Shown piece by piece: positions 52,573 to 62,947 of a stretch of 64,000 bases of DNA. Both the position numbers and the translations under genes were made by a program. Location of the stretch: positions 123,963 through 187,962 of the forward strand of contig SVPH01000001.1 of assembly GCA_015065965.1 (NCBI GenBank), in the 5' to 3' direction. Below the pieces are notes generated by a model that searched no databases, was not told the origin of the DNA, and was given only the letters and a program-made list of their open reading frames with translations. The DNA comes from Oscillospiraceae bacterium (GTDB lineage: Bacteria; Bacillota; Clostridia; Oscillospirales; Acutalibacteraceae). Within the stretch, counting starts at the first letter, position 1. Every line of letters starts with the position of its first letter.

Positions 52573-53586
52573 ATGAATAACAGAGAATGGTTTAAATCCG
52601 CACAATTCGGCATGATGGTGCACTGGGGCTTGTATTCCGCTTTGGGCGGCGAATATAACGGACGCCGTGTGCGTGATTATGCGGAGTGGATTCAGAGTTT
52701 TATGCCTATCCCGAATGCCGAATATTCAAAATTAGCAGGTATTTTTAATCCCATATATTTCAATGCGGATGAATGGATTCGCCTTGCAAAAGACTGCGGT
52801 ATGGAATATTTTGTGTTCACATCAAAGCATCATGACGGTTTTGCAATGTTTAAATCAGAGGCGGATTCGTTTAATGTTGTTGATGCAACTCCGTTTGGCA
52901 GGGATGTTGTTGCCGAACTTGGCGAAGCCTGCTACAAACACGGTTTAAAGTTCGGACTTTACTATTCGCAGGAGCTTGACTGGCATCATCCCCATGGCGG
53001 AGGCTATACAAATCTTTCCGGCTGTTCAGGCGTTTCGTGGGATAATAACTGGGATTTCCCCGACAGAAGCAAAAAAGATTTTTCAATTTGTTTTGAAGAA
53101 AAAATAAAACCGCAGGTCAAAGAAATTCTGACTAAATACGGTGAACTCTGCCTTATCTGGTTTGATGTTCCGCATACCATAACAAAAGAGCAGAGTCTGG
53201 AACTCAATAAACTTGTTAAAGAATATCAGCCTGATTGCCTGATTAATTCAAGAATAGGCAACGGTGCATATGACTATGTATCGCTTGGCGATAACGAGTA
53301 TCCTACAGAGTTCAGGGCAGACGAAAATACTGACCCGAACAGCATTGACGGTTTCAAATATTCACCATACGGTCTTTATGAAACAGCAGGAACTCTCAAC
53401 AGTTCATGGGGCTACAAATATTATGACCAGAACTGGATTACGCCTGAAGAGATAGCGGAGAGAAGAAACAGACTCAACTCATTAGGCATAAACTATCTTC
53501 TCAATGTAGGTCCCGATGCGCTGGGCAGAATACCGTCTTTTTCTGCAGAAGCGTTACGCAAGTCAGCGGAACTTATGATAAAATAA
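52573..53586 (+). CDS. GH29 alpha-L-fucosidase
   Basis: The 337-residue enzyme has the GH29 start FGMMVHWGLYSALGGEYNG, the fucose-binding TSKHHDGFAMF motif, LYYSQELDWHHP and the nucleophile strand ELCLIWFDVP (Asp198). It lacks the C-terminal beta-sandwich of many longer GH29 proteins and lacks a signal peptide, so it acts in the cytoplasm on imported fucosylated sugars. It is a single gene between terminators. Confidence 0.94.
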   Translation: MNNREWFKSAQFGMMVHWGLYSALGGEYNGRRVRDYAEWIQSFMPIPNAEYSKLAGIFNPIYFNADEWIRLAKDCGMEYFVFTSKHHDGFAMFKSEADSFNVVDATPFGRDVVAELGEACYKHGLKFGLYYSQELDWHHPHGGGYTNLSGCSGVSWDNNWDFPDRSKKDFSICFEEKIKPQVKEILTKYGELCLIWFDVPHTITKEQSLELNKLVKEYQPDCLINSRIGNGAYDYVSLGDNEYPTEFRADENTDPNSIDGFKYSPYGLYETAGTLNSSWGYKYYDQNWITPEEIAERRNRLNSLGINYLLNVGPDALGRIPSFSAEALRKSAELMIK

Positions 53587-53628
53587 ACGAACACCGTTCA
53601 GACGTTTGCCTGAACGGTGTTCGTTTTA
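53586..53628. terminator. Bidirectional terminator between GH29 and the phosphodiesterase
   Basis: A perfect 15-base stem (AACGAACACCGTTCA / TGAACGGTGTTCGTT) with a ten-base loop, with T-rich ends on both sides. It ends both convergent genes. Confidence 0.9.
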
Positions 53629-53631
53629 TAT

Positions 53632-54588
53632 TCAGATTTCTTTGTTGCAGATAATGAAAGTCATTCTTTCCTGAATTGTAGGTCCGCCGTGACCTGCTCC
53701 GAATCCGCCGTGGTCTGAGGTTATGATAATAAGCCAGTCTTCCGTTTCATAGGTATCTCTTTTTTCAATTGCTTTGACAGTATTGTAAGCAAGGATATCG
53801 TTTAGCATAAATCCTGCTTTATATATAGGATTATGCACGGAGAAACCGAACGCATGACCTGCATGGTCAGTACCTTCGTATATGGCAAAGATGAAATCGG
53901 AACAATCTTCTGATTTAATATCTTTGATTACTGTGCTTGCCGATGCAATGTCTTCCAAACAGTAATTGAAGGATACATTAAGATTGTTCTTTTCACAATA
54001 TGCTTTTTCAAGGTTGTATGTACCGTCTTCGGTTGAGAAATGACCGTCCCATGAAGTTGTAAAAGAAGCTGAATCAATGGTTTGGTTTTCCGTAAGTGTA
54101 GTAAGAAGTGTTTTGTATTCAAGGCTTTTTGTTATACCGTTGCCTGTAATGCCTGTTTTGTCTGCCCATTCACCTGTCAGCACGGAGCACCAGCCGGGAG
54201 CGGTTGATGTTTTTTGTGTGTTAACAGCAGGATAATTTACACCGCCGCAGTAGATGAGATTACATGATGCACCGTCTTTAAGCATTTTGTTTATGCCGCC
54301 GAAAGGAGAATCTGCAATGTATGTGAGTGCGTCTGCACGGCAGCCGTCATATCCGATAACGATGGCTTTTTTCTCTGTTTTTCCTTCAGGCAACGGAGAA
54401 TTATAATGTTCAAGAATCAAATCATATAAATCAACCTGTGCAATTGCTGTTTCAATATTGTTTTCAAAAGATATTGATGCAATGTTTTCTTTGTATACAG
54501 CCTCGGTATCATTTGCATCTTCCAAATAAATGCCGAAGAGAGCCGGAATCATCATAATAACACTGAGAAATTTTGAAATAACTGACAT
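53632..54588 (-). CDS. Exported type I phosphodiesterase/pyrophosphatase-like protein
   Basis: The 318-residue alkaline-phosphatase-fold protein has a hydrophobic N-terminus (about residues 5-22, signal or anchor) and the metal-site motifs VIGYDGCRADAL (Asp81), TSTAPGWCSVLTG (Thr129 as likely nucleophile), YEGTDHAGHAFG and TSDHGGFGAGHGG. These match the nucleotide pyrophosphatase/phosphodiesterase type, with all two-metal ligands apparent. It would hydrolyse phosphodiesters outside the membrane; the substrate is unknown. GGAGAT ribosome binding site. Confidence 0.85.
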   Translation of the reverse strand: MSVISKFLSVIMMIPALFGIYLEDANDTEAVYKENIASISFENNIETAIAQVDLYDLILEHYNSPLPEGKTEKKAIVIGYDGCRADALTYIADSPFGGINKMLKDGASCNLIYCGGVNYPAVNTQKTSTAPGWCSVLTGEWADKTGITGNGITKSLEYKTLLTTLTENQTIDSASFTTSWDGHFSTEDGTYNLEKAYCEKNNLNVSFNYCLEDIASASTVIKDIKSEDCSDFIFAIYEGTDHAGHAFGFSVHNPIYKAGFMLNDILAYNTVKAIEKRDTYETEDWLIIITSDHGGFGAGHGGPTIQERMTFIICNKEI

Positions 54589-54788
54589 AATTTTATCTCC
54601 TTATATTCCGCTTGATTAAAGTATAATTATTTCGAATGCTTTTGATAAATTGAGGTTTCCCCCGGTTGTTTATCATGAATTGCCGTAACCTGTAAAACCG
54701 CTTAGTCTGAAATTGACAAAATATTGACATTTTTTTCGGAGAAAATGCTTGCATATATTTCAACAAGCAGATTCACTTCTGACTTTTA

Positions 54789-56648
54789 TTACAACTGAGA
54801 ATTAACCTCTGCCCAGACTGATATACCGTCGGTTTGGGCAATTTTTTTGTTGCCAAGAAATCCGCTGTCGGTATATTCATTATCGGAATAATTGATGTTA
54901 TTGCAGTGTTTACCGAAATAAGTTTTGCCCTGCAGATTTGTTTTATCAAAGAATTCGCCGATATCAACGGTATTTGAACTGAAAACAAGACCGTTCACAT
55001 TGTTTGCTCTCATAAGCCTTGACGGAATGTCTTTGAAAATGTTTGAGGTTATTTCAATGTTTGTGAAAACGGCGGTTTCGGCAGATTTGCCTGCAATATT
55101 CGTGCCGATTTCTATTACCGAGCCCCAGTCGCTGAAGTTGCATTTTTCAAAAGTGTTGTTGCGAATGATAAGATTATTGACACCCGTGCCCTCCTGCCAG
55201 AGAGTGGGCTCAATATCCATAACAACCTTTATCGACTGAGCCATAGTTTTATAGAATCGATTGTTCTCACAAAGTCCGTTTGAGGATTGCAGAAGCAAGC
55301 CTCTTGCTCTGTTTTCGTGGAAATAATTGTTTCTGATAACATAGTTACCGCTGTTGCATTCTGTGTTGTATGCAGTCCAGCCTGCCGTTATATTTTCGGG
55401 CAGACTTTCAACAACAACCTCTTTTGTTATCCAGTCAAGAGTTTTGACGGAAACAATCTTTGCAGTTGTATTTGTATTTTCAAATTTGTCATTCTTGAAG
55501 GCAAGAGCATCGCCTGCTTCAAGCCTCATTGCGGATGCGATCAGCGTAAGGGTATTGCCGTTTATCTCGGAAATATAGCCGAGACCGTCGTGAACATTAA
55601 TTGCATCGTCGCCCATTCCGCTTATGTCACAGCCCGAAATATTGAAGCATCCGTCGGTGTTAACAATGTGAATTGCATCGGCTGTCAATGACACGCATCG
55701 GCTGTTTTTGTGTTCCGGATTAACCCCGATAAAACTGTTGATAATCTGAAAATGCGAGCAGTTTCCCTCGCAGATATAAGCCATACCGGAACTGCCGTAA
55801 ATGCTTACATTGTCAAAGGTTATATTTTTGCTGTAATCTCTTATGTTGAAAATTGTTCCGTCATATACATAATGCCTGAGAATATAAATTTCGCCGTTCT
55901 CAAAATTATCCATACAGCCGTTGTGGTTAACACGCAGAGTATTATCCGAAATTTTCTGAACAGACTTCACGGCGGTTACATCCTGATAAAGATAAACCTC
56001 TTTTGACGAATATTTTGCACCGAAGGTTAATGTTTCGGGGTCGCATTGAGTAATTGCCATCAAACGGTTGTTTTCATTGCAGTATTCCGCATTCCTGAAA
56101 ACAAGGTCAACGGTATCGGCATCAGAGTTGCTGTTCTGAACAGTAACAACCGAAGCAAGGGGACTTTCTGTCCAGTTCCAGTCAAAATTTAAGTTGCGGA
56201 TTTCAACACAATCGCTGTTTCTGATAAAAAACTTATATCCCGTTGAAGAAAAGACAAAGGTTGCATCGGAGCCTTCAATCAACAAATCTGTGCAGTTGTT
56301 GGCATCAAGACCGTTTGCGTTTCTGAAATAATAAGTGCCTTTGTCAATAACAAGTTTAGTCTGCGGGTGATTTGAGCAGTAATTGAGCGCACTCTGAAAA
56401 GCAGAAAAATTATCTTCGTTTTCTTCAGAAAGACCGAAACATGATGCGTTTATGACATTCATCTTTTCGGATTTAGGGCGCTGAATATAGAATTTTGTTC
56501 CGTTTGCACCGTTTATCTCGTCTGCCGTTCTGTTTTCGCTTAAGTTATCAAGCATTTCAACAAGAACATCGCTTTTTTCGGGCAGGGTAGCCGACGGAGT
56601 AAACATAAGAATTATCGAAGCGATAAATGAAACTATTTTTAACAGCAT
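54789..56648 (-). CDS. Secreted right-handed beta-helix protein (GH110-like)
   Basis: The 619-residue protein has a short signal segment (MLLKIVSFIASIILMFTPSA), then parallel beta-helix coils with many N-x-x-F/I-x-N-x-x-F units. The segment CDISGMGDDAINVHDGLGYI resembles the catalytic Asp pair region of GH110 alpha-1,3-galactosidases, which remove blood-group-B-type galactose, and FYKTMAQSIKV and NNTFEKCNFSDWG lie on later coils. The GH110 match is from memory and moderate. If right, it would trim terminal alpha-galactose on mucin-type glycans outside the cell. The 200 bases between it and the downstream phosphodiesterase gene hold no gene. Confidence 0.65.
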   Translation of the reverse strand: MLLKIVSFIASIILMFTPSATLPEKSDVLVEMLDNLSENRTADEINGANGTKFYIQRPKSEKMNVINASCFGLSEENEDNFSAFQSALNYCSNHPQTKLVIDKGTYYFRNANGLDANNCTDLLIEGSDATFVFSSTGYKFFIRNSDCVEIRNLNFDWNWTESPLASVVTVQNSNSDADTVDLVFRNAEYCNENNRLMAITQCDPETLTFGAKYSSKEVYLYQDVTAVKSVQKISDNTLRVNHNGCMDNFENGEIYILRHYVYDGTIFNIRDYSKNITFDNVSIYGSSGMAYICEGNCSHFQIINSFIGVNPEHKNSRCVSLTADAIHIVNTDGCFNISGCDISGMGDDAINVHDGLGYISEINGNTLTLIASAMRLEAGDALAFKNDKFENTNTTAKIVSVKTLDWITKEVVVESLPENITAGWTAYNTECNSGNYVIRNNYFHENRARGLLLQSSNGLCENNRFYKTMAQSIKVVMDIEPTLWQEGTGVNNLIIRNNTFEKCNFSDWGSVIEIGTNIAGKSAETAVFTNIEITSNIFKDIPSRLMRANNVNGLVFSSNTVDIGEFFDKTNLQGKTYFGKHCNNINYSDNEYTDSGFLGNKKIAQTDGISVWAEVNSQL

Positions 56649-56792
56649 TTCATCCCTCTTTTCGGTTTAAAATTTGTTATAGAAAACCGTTTATTTCAGC
56701 GGTCTGTAAACAGCGACAAGGTTCATAACAGCCCCTTATTAACAAATAAATTCTTTTAGTTTCTCTGTTCATATTGAAATTTTATGCAACGC

Positions 56793-58601
56793 TTAATCAA
56801 TCAACGGCATTTCAGTCATACGAAGTCTTGTACAACCGTAAGGACAGAGTTCGATTTTCTGCACTTCGGAAACAGGTTTTCTTGATTTCGGAGTTTTTCT
56901 TGCAATGCTTTTGTATGGAAATTTAAGTCCCCAGTCAATCTGCCGCATATTTGCTTTGATCGATACGGGAGGATTATTCTGTGAAAACGGAATATCACTG
57001 ATTTTATTGTATGTTATTTCAAAATCTGAATCGGCATATCCGTAATTCCACGGTGTTTGGGGAATAAACTGATAATCACAATACGGGAATTTGCGTTCAA
57101 CTCCTTTTTTGGTGTATTCACGCATTTCCTTTTTATAGGCAACGGGAACAGAGAAAAGCAGTGAACCCATCTGCAAAGCATAAAGATTATTCGGCCTTTC
57201 TTTGAAATACGGTGTTGCCGTAAATTCAAGTTCAATTTCCGTGTTGCCCTGCTTTATTTCAAATTCAAGGTCACGGGATTCTGCACTCTTACCGTTAACT
57301 TTTAAATTTTTTGCAAAAGAGGGAATTCTGATTACAAAATCAAAATCCTTTTGAGCATCTATGTAGTAGTGCATCTTATTGTTAAACGGATAGTCGGTTT
57401 CAAGCCTGATTGTAACTCCGTCAGTCTTCAGAACGGACGGAAGCATAACCGCGTTTATTATCTTGTTTCCGCTGTGCATAAATGCCGAAAGCGCAAATTT
57501 TGGCCATCCCTGACTGAAGTTTGCGGTACAGCAGCCGAAATTCGGCTCAAGCCCGAATGTGTGTGCATAAGGACCGTTTGTGCTCCAAGGTGCCATAATC
57601 ATTGTTTTTTGGCAGGCAATCTGATTGACCTGCTGAACATACTGATGAGTCCACATATCCTCGCTGAGTGTTGCGGGAAGGGCGTTGAATGCAAGAATTT
57701 CAAGCCTTTCTGCCCACTTGTTATCACCCGTATGAGCAAATATTTCCTCATAGGAATACATCTGCTCAACAACCGCACAAAGTTCAGTGCCTTTTGTAGG
57801 GTCAAGACCTGAAAGCACCTCGTCACCGGTAAAGCCTTCAAATGCCGTTCCGTTATACTTATCGAGAATTTCACGGAGTTTTTCAGCATTATCGGTGTAA
57901 TCCTCACTGAGCAATTCGTGAGAAACGGCTTCACTTTTAAGCATCATGGCGATGTTTACTATGTGAGTATTATGATGCCATATATGGCTCGGCTTTTCCC
58001 ATGAATCAATTGCAGTATTGTAATCAAAGCCTTGCTCTTTAATAATTTTTGCAAGGTCTTTTATCCAATCCTCATTATATTTTTCATACAAGAAATTGAG
58101 AGAAATAAATGTTTCAAACCATCTGCTCTTGCCCCAATTAAACAAACTGATTTCTCCGCTTTTAAGAAGAGCATAATAGTTTTTTAGCACTCTGTAAATG
58201 ACATCGGGAATTCTTTCATCTCCCGAGCAGTCGTAGTATACCTTGAGAGTTTTACAGATAAGTTGTATTGCCCATGTGTCATATTTTGTTCTTTCTTCCT
58301 TTTTGCAGGGACAAATCCAACCGTCATCCTCTTGTGCTGAAATAATTGCATCAATATATTTTTTTGCTGTTGCAATCAGTTCTTCATTTTCAAGAAGATA
58401 AGCAAGAGGGATAAAACCGTCGAGCCAATAAGGTACTCTTTCCCAACCCTCACACTTGCCGCCGATCCACGCACTGTCACGGATATCGGGCCATATCTTG
58501 TGAAGATTGCCGCTTAAGCCTTCTGCCTGAATTTCAAGTTGACGGCGAAGCCAGCCTTCGGGTTTGAGTTCCTTTGATGTATAGAAATTCCATTTATTCA
58601 T
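56793..58601 (-). CDS. GH127-family (DUF1680) beta-L-arabinofuranosidase-like enzyme
   Basis: The 602-residue protein has an (alpha/alpha)6 barrel (WLRRQLEIQAEGLSGNLHKIWPD onward) and beta-sandwich domains. The zinc/nucleophile site of the family is intact: Glu273 and Cys275 in GTELCAVVE, and the Cys357-Cys358 pair in FGCCTANFSQGW. GH127-type enzymes use a zinc-bound cysteine nucleophile to release beta-L-arabinofuranose; relatives with other specificities exist. There is no signal peptide. Its start overlaps the stop of the upstream transporter gene (ATGA), so sugar entry and cleavage appear coupled. Confidence 0.88.
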   Translation of the reverse strand: MNKWNFYTSKELKPEGWLRRQLEIQAEGLSGNLHKIWPDIRDSAWIGGKCEGWERVPYWLDGFIPLAYLLENEELIATAKKYIDAIISAQEDDGWICPCKKEERTKYDTWAIQLICKTLKVYYDCSGDERIPDVIYRVLKNYYALLKSGEISLFNWGKSRWFETFISLNFLYEKYNEDWIKDLAKIIKEQGFDYNTAIDSWEKPSHIWHHNTHIVNIAMMLKSEAVSHELLSEDYTDNAEKLREILDKYNGTAFEGFTGDEVLSGLDPTKGTELCAVVEQMYSYEEIFAHTGDNKWAERLEILAFNALPATLSEDMWTHQYVQQVNQIACQKTMIMAPWSTNGPYAHTFGLEPNFGCCTANFSQGWPKFALSAFMHSGNKIINAVMLPSVLKTDGVTIRLETDYPFNNKMHYYIDAQKDFDFVIRIPSFAKNLKVNGKSAESRDLEFEIKQGNTEIELEFTATPYFKERPNNLYALQMGSLLFSVPVAYKKEMREYTKKGVERKFPYCDYQFIPQTPWNYGYADSDFEITYNKISDIPFSQNNPPVSIKANMRQIDWGLKFPYKSIARKTPKSRKPVSEVQKIELCPYGCTRLRMTEMPLID

Positions 58602-59995
58602 ACTGTCACCTCATCAATATCGGCTTTATTATTGTCAAATCCCTTTCTGACAAGGAAATACAAGGGAATCAATGCAAATATGCACACAACACCTGCCCAC
58701 AGAAACATATTCTTTGCAGGCACGATTACTTCTGCTCCGACTTCATTTACAATTGTTCTTGCGGCATACTGACAAGCCTTATCGCCGATAACCGGTCCGA
58801 TAATCATGGGAAGGAGAACAACGAATATCATTCGGATACCTTGGAACATACCTGCCTTGCCTTCGGGGATAAAGTCTTTGACGGCAGCGCCGAACAGAAT
58901 GTTAACTATTGCGTTGCCGAGAACAACGGGAACAATGCTTATAAGAATAACGTAAATTCCCGTGCTTGTTGAAAGAAGGAAGAATCCGAGAGTCATAATA
59001 ATTACGCTCGCTATGAGGCATACTCCCTTTTTCTTTGTTGAGGATCTGAGCATAAATACGATAGATGCAAGAGTTACAACCAAAACTAAAACTGCGGTTA
59101 TTATTATCGAAGGCTTCAGAAGATTATTAACTCCGCCGTTATCGGGAATAACCACATACTGAACATATGTCAGAAGATACGGATAGAAAACTTGGAAAGA
59201 AATAATAGCAAAACAGAATGATGCAAGAGAAAGATAAAGTCTTGCATTTTCTTTTATAACGGAAGGTCTGAAACCGTAAAAAAGATTTGACCAATAAGAC
59301 GAGTTATCTTCTCGTTGTAAAGTGCGGGGAGGGTCTTTAATGAGAAATAAACCAAGAACGCCGCACAAAGTAACAACAAGACCGAGCACGCCGAAGAAAA
59401 GTTTATATGTAATAGTACCTGCCTGCGCAAAACTGCCTACACCGGTCACGGCAAACGACGATATTGTGCCTACAACGGATAAAACCGTTTCAACAATCGG
59501 TCTTTGCTTCGGAACGGTAACATCCGTTACCCAAGCCTGAAATGCCGCATCGTTACTTGTTGAACCCATAAAGGTCATCACAATATCCATAAGGATAACA
59601 AACCATACCGTTGTACCGAGAATTTTAGCCTCATCGGTAAGATTAAGAAGATTTGCAACATTATCTTTTGTAATGAAACCGAACATTGCCGTAACAATAC
59701 CCCAGAGTATATAACCGACCGAAATGAACATCTTGCGGTTTTTAAGTTTATCGCTCAATGCACCCATTATAAATGTTGTAAGCACTGCTGCAACAGCAGA
59801 GAGTGCAACCATACGGGCTACAGCGGTTGTTGCTTCCATTGAACCAAGAATAGCCGCCTGTGATACATCGGCATATATTTCGTTGGTAATAAACGTGTTG
59901 AAATACATGTTTTCGGTATTCCAGGCTATACCGCCCACGAAGCAAAACAGAGTGATTATAAACCAATTCTTTTTGCTGAGTTTTTCTTTAATCAC
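58598..59995 (-). CDS. MFS-type sugar transporter
   Basis: The 465-residue protein has twelve predicted helices, with the MFS loop ALSDKLKNRKMFISVGYILWG after helix 2 and a related stretch in the second half. It starts at GTG with GAAGGTG at four bases. It overlaps GH127 by four bases, so it probably brings in the arabinose-containing or related oligosaccharide. The exact family (GPH or other) is not certain. A promoter is not clearly seen in the AT-rich 200 bases upstream. Confidence 0.8.
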   Translation of the reverse strand: MIKEKLSKKNWFIITLFCFVGGIAWNTENMYFNTFITNEIYADVSQAAILGSMEATTAVARMVALSAVAAVLTTFIMGALSDKLKNRKMFISVGYILWGIVTAMFGFITKDNVANLLNLTDEAKILGTTVWFVILMDIVMTFMGSTSNDAAFQAWVTDVTVPKQRPIVETVLSVVGTISSFAVTGVGSFAQAGTITYKLFFGVLGLVVTLCGVLGLFLIKDPPRTLQREDNSSYWSNLFYGFRPSVIKENARLYLSLASFCFAIISFQVFYPYLLTYVQYVVIPDNGGVNNLLKPSIIITAVLVLVVTLASIVFMLRSSTKKKGVCLIASVIIMTLGFFLLSTSTGIYVILISIVPVVLGNAIVNILFGAAVKDFIPEGKAGMFQGIRMIFVVLLPMIIGPVIGDKACQYAARTIVNEVGAEVIVPAKNMFLWAGVVCIFALIPLYFLVRKGFDNNKADIDEVTV

Positions 59996-60169
59996 ATTAT
60001 CACCTTCCGTAAATTAAAATCGGGATTGGATAATATTATATAAAAATATTAAAACAAAGTCAAATAGCGGTATATAAGTTCAGTTTGTTTTTATAACAAT
60101 AACGAATTGTCAGATTTCCGATTTGTTGAACAGTCAGAAAAACTTATATTTACAGAACTGAATATATAA

Positions 60170-60205
60170 AAAAAGGAACTGACGAAAATCAGTTCCTTTC
60201 TCTTT
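60170..60205 (-). terminator. Terminator of the beta-helix/membrane protein gene
   Basis: AAAGGAACTGA and TCAGTTCCTTT form an eleven-base stem just after the minus-strand stop codon at 60214, followed by a T-run on that strand. The 59996-60169 stretch beyond holds no gene. Confidence 0.85.
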
Positions 60206-60213
60206 TGTAAAAA

Positions 60214-62847
60214 TTATTTTGTTTTGTACGCCTTTAAAAGACGGATTGTTTCAACAAGCATATAGATAAACATTGCTCCGCATGCAAGTGAAATTACTTC
60301 AGGGCTTCCCGAACGCAAAAGCATATTAAGAATGCCTGCAAGACCAAGAAAAATGCCTGCCGAAAGAATGAAGTTGACAACAAACGCCAAAACAACGCCT
60401 TTCTTCGTTTTGCCTTTTTCAACTGCAACGCATGTGGGAAGAACAGAAGCAAGTGCCGCCAATGCAAATACAGATAAGAAATAGAGAATTTCTATCCATT
60501 CAAGGTACAAATTATAAACCACAACAAACAAAGGCACTGAAATAACAGCGGCAAATATCGGCAATGTTACTGTCTTTTTGCCCTTGATTACACCGATAAT
60601 AAGCCAAGCCAATGCCAGGAGTGTGGGAAGGATAAATACAATATAAGGAATATAGCCTCCGAATAAGTTATGTTCAAATTCCGTATCGGGCTGCAACTCG
60701 GATTCGGCATTATAGGCTGTCTGACCGCCTGCTTTGTCAAGACCTATTACCGTGTCTTTAATTGTACCTGCCAGAGAATAATCCCATGCTTCAAAATTAA
60801 GGGCAAATGCAGGGCTGTCTTCTGCTAAAGTGAAATCAAAGTTAAGGGCATCCTTGAACATCGGGTCGGCAACAGACGGGAAATGAATAAATCCCTTGTC
60901 CTGAGCCATCTCGAGGGTGTAAACATACTCGCTTGTGTTGAAATAAAGTTCATCGCCCTCTGTAAGGCTCCACATAAGATTGCCGTTATCATAGAAATGT
61001 GAGGGATTCAGCATTTCAATATAAATCGGTGCTTTGTTATATGTAAGGAAAATATTGTTATAATACATCGCCGTTGCGTGGGTTTCGCCTTTATCTATAC
61101 CGGGACTCATCAGACCTTCTCTGCTGAGTGCAGCAATATTATTCCTGATAATGTTGCCTTTACCGTAGTGAACATTGAAACTCTGGCTGCCGCAGGCATA
61201 AACAAGGTTTTTCTCAACCGTCATAAAGGAAGAGCCTTCATCAAGATAAATACCCCAACCTCCGTAACCGCCTTCACCGGGGTCAGCGGCAACGTTATGA
61301 ATAACGTTTTCACTTAAAACAGTTCCGGGTTGTTTGCCGAGCATATATATACCGCCCATATCGGAAAGCCATCCCTGACCGATATTGTAAATAAGATTTC
61401 GGCTGATATTTATGTTTTTGGTTGCGTGGTAATCATAACTCCAGAGCCAGCCGACAGAAATACCTGTGTAATAACCGTCGTGAATTTCATTATTTACCAC
61501 TTCGGCAGTATCGCAGAAGGTTATATGAATACCGATTGCGCTGAAGAATTTTCTGCCGTATTTATATATTTCATTGTTCTTGATGGTTATGTTCTGTGTA
61601 TAATTTTCGTGATCGGGTAAGCAGTTTTCACCGCCTGCATAAACAGCGGTTGCGGCGATATTTTCAAAATAACAGTTTTCAACAGATGAATTTTTTACAC
61701 CGAATCCGAATTTTACGGCAGTGCCGCCGAGATGGGTGAATTCGCAGTTTTTGAGGTGAACATTTTCTGCATATCTAACAGCAACAACACCGTCAACAAA
61801 TATTGCCGCCTGTGGGAAATCCATATCGTTTTCTTCCCACCATGTTCCTGCATAAAATCCGTCGGCTTTGGGCTCTGTCCAATCGGTACGGGTGAAACGA
61901 ACACCCTCAAAGGAAATTCCGTCAACACCGTTTATATCAACAAGTCTGTCAACATTTGAACCGTAAAGAGTGAGCGTATCAGCCTTTTCACCGTCTTTCG
62001 GAACATAATAAAGAACGCCCGAAACCTTATCGAGATACCATTCACCCGGCTCATTGAGGGCTTCAAAAACATTTTCAAAATAATAACGGTCAATATCTCT
62101 TATTTCCATTGTAGAGGGTCTTGATAAGCCGATTTTTCCCGTTTCTGCATTATAGGATTTTATATTCATCAACTCATCGTGCCAATAATGGAGAATACGG
62201 ATATTGACATCCTCCGAATTATGAAACTCATCGGGAACATCATCGGTATTTGCATAGAAAGAACGCTGACCGTAAGTGAACTCCCAAGGTCTGTTTTCTT
62301 CATTCCAGAGGTCATCTTCGGGTGCGGTGGCTTTAACTGTTAAATAGCCTTCTTCAGGAAAACGGGTTGTCCTGACTTCACCGTTATCGCTGAAAAGAGA
62401 TTTAAAATACCAATTATCTGCAGAAGTATCAAGTTGTTTTGTAAAAACCTTGACTCCGTTGGCTTCATTCTCTTCAAAACCACTTATTTCATAAGCGCCG
62501 GAGAAAACAACCTGATTATTATCATAGGCTTTATATGTAACATTCGCCATATCTTCGGAATTGAAATATAAAGCATCATCAAAATAATATGTTCCGCCGA
62601 GAAGATATACAGTTGCGGATGACTTTTCATTTTTCATGCCTTTAAGCATCTCTTTTGCGCCTGAAAGACTAATCGGTGACTCCAACGTTCCTTCACCTTT
62701 ATCTGCAGCGTCGGGAGATACATAGAGAACTGTATCGCTGTCATTTTCGTTTGCTGCAAATGAAGTCAAACCGAATGCTCCGAAAAAGACAGAACATAAA
62801 CATAAAGTCATTACAATGCAAACAATCTTTTTAATTCTGATGTTCAT
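60214..62847 (-). CDS. Secreted beta-helix protein with C-terminal membrane helices (GH141-like)
   Basis: The 877-residue protein has a signal peptide (about residues 1-32), an N-terminal segment with a YVSPDAADKGEGTLESPISL start, then a long right-handed beta-helix with SIGVGWLWSYDYHATKNINISRN-like coils and GGIYMLGKQPGTVLSENVIHN and GWGIYLDEGSS motifs, as in GH141-type enzymes. Residues about 735-877 contain four to five hydrophobic helices. A secreted polysaccharidase anchored by a multi-helix membrane domain is implied. The GH141 assignment is tentative. AGAGGGA ribosome binding site. Confidence 0.7.
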   Translation of the reverse strand: MNIRIKKIVCIVMTLCLCSVFFGAFGLTSFAANENDSDTVLYVSPDAADKGEGTLESPISLSGAKEMLKGMKNEKSSATVYLLGGTYYFDDALYFNSEDMANVTYKAYDNNQVVFSGAYEISGFEENEANGVKVFTKQLDTSADNWYFKSLFSDNGEVRTTRFPEEGYLTVKATAPEDDLWNEENRPWEFTYGQRSFYANTDDVPDEFHNSEDVNIRILHYWHDELMNIKSYNAETGKIGLSRPSTMEIRDIDRYYFENVFEALNEPGEWYLDKVSGVLYYVPKDGEKADTLTLYGSNVDRLVDINGVDGISFEGVRFTRTDWTEPKADGFYAGTWWEENDMDFPQAAIFVDGVVAVRYAENVHLKNCEFTHLGGTAVKFGFGVKNSSVENCYFENIAATAVYAGGENCLPDHENYTQNITIKNNEIYKYGRKFFSAIGIHITFCDTAEVVNNEIHDGYYTGISVGWLWSYDYHATKNINISRNLIYNIGQGWLSDMGGIYMLGKQPGTVLSENVIHNVAADPGEGGYGGWGIYLDEGSSFMTVEKNLVYACGSQSFNVHYGKGNIIRNNIAALSREGLMSPGIDKGETHATAMYYNNIFLTYNKAPIYIEMLNPSHFYDNGNLMWSLTEGDELYFNTSEYVYTLEMAQDKGFIHFPSVADPMFKDALNFDFTLAEDSPAFALNFEAWDYSLAGTIKDTVIGLDKAGGQTAYNAESELQPDTEFEHNLFGGYIPYIVFILPTLLALAWLIIGVIKGKKTVTLPIFAAVISVPLFVVVYNLYLEWIEILYFLSVFALAALASVLPTCVAVEKGKTKKGVVLAFVVNFILSAGIFLGLAGILNMLLRSGSPEVISLACGAMFIYMLVETIRLLKAYKTK

Positions 62848-62947
62848 AATATCCCTCTTTTTGATTTTTTGTTATTGTACCATACAAAAGAACGGGATTC
62901 AACTGAATTTAAAAATAGTTTAATTAAATCTGATTGACAGTCAATGA

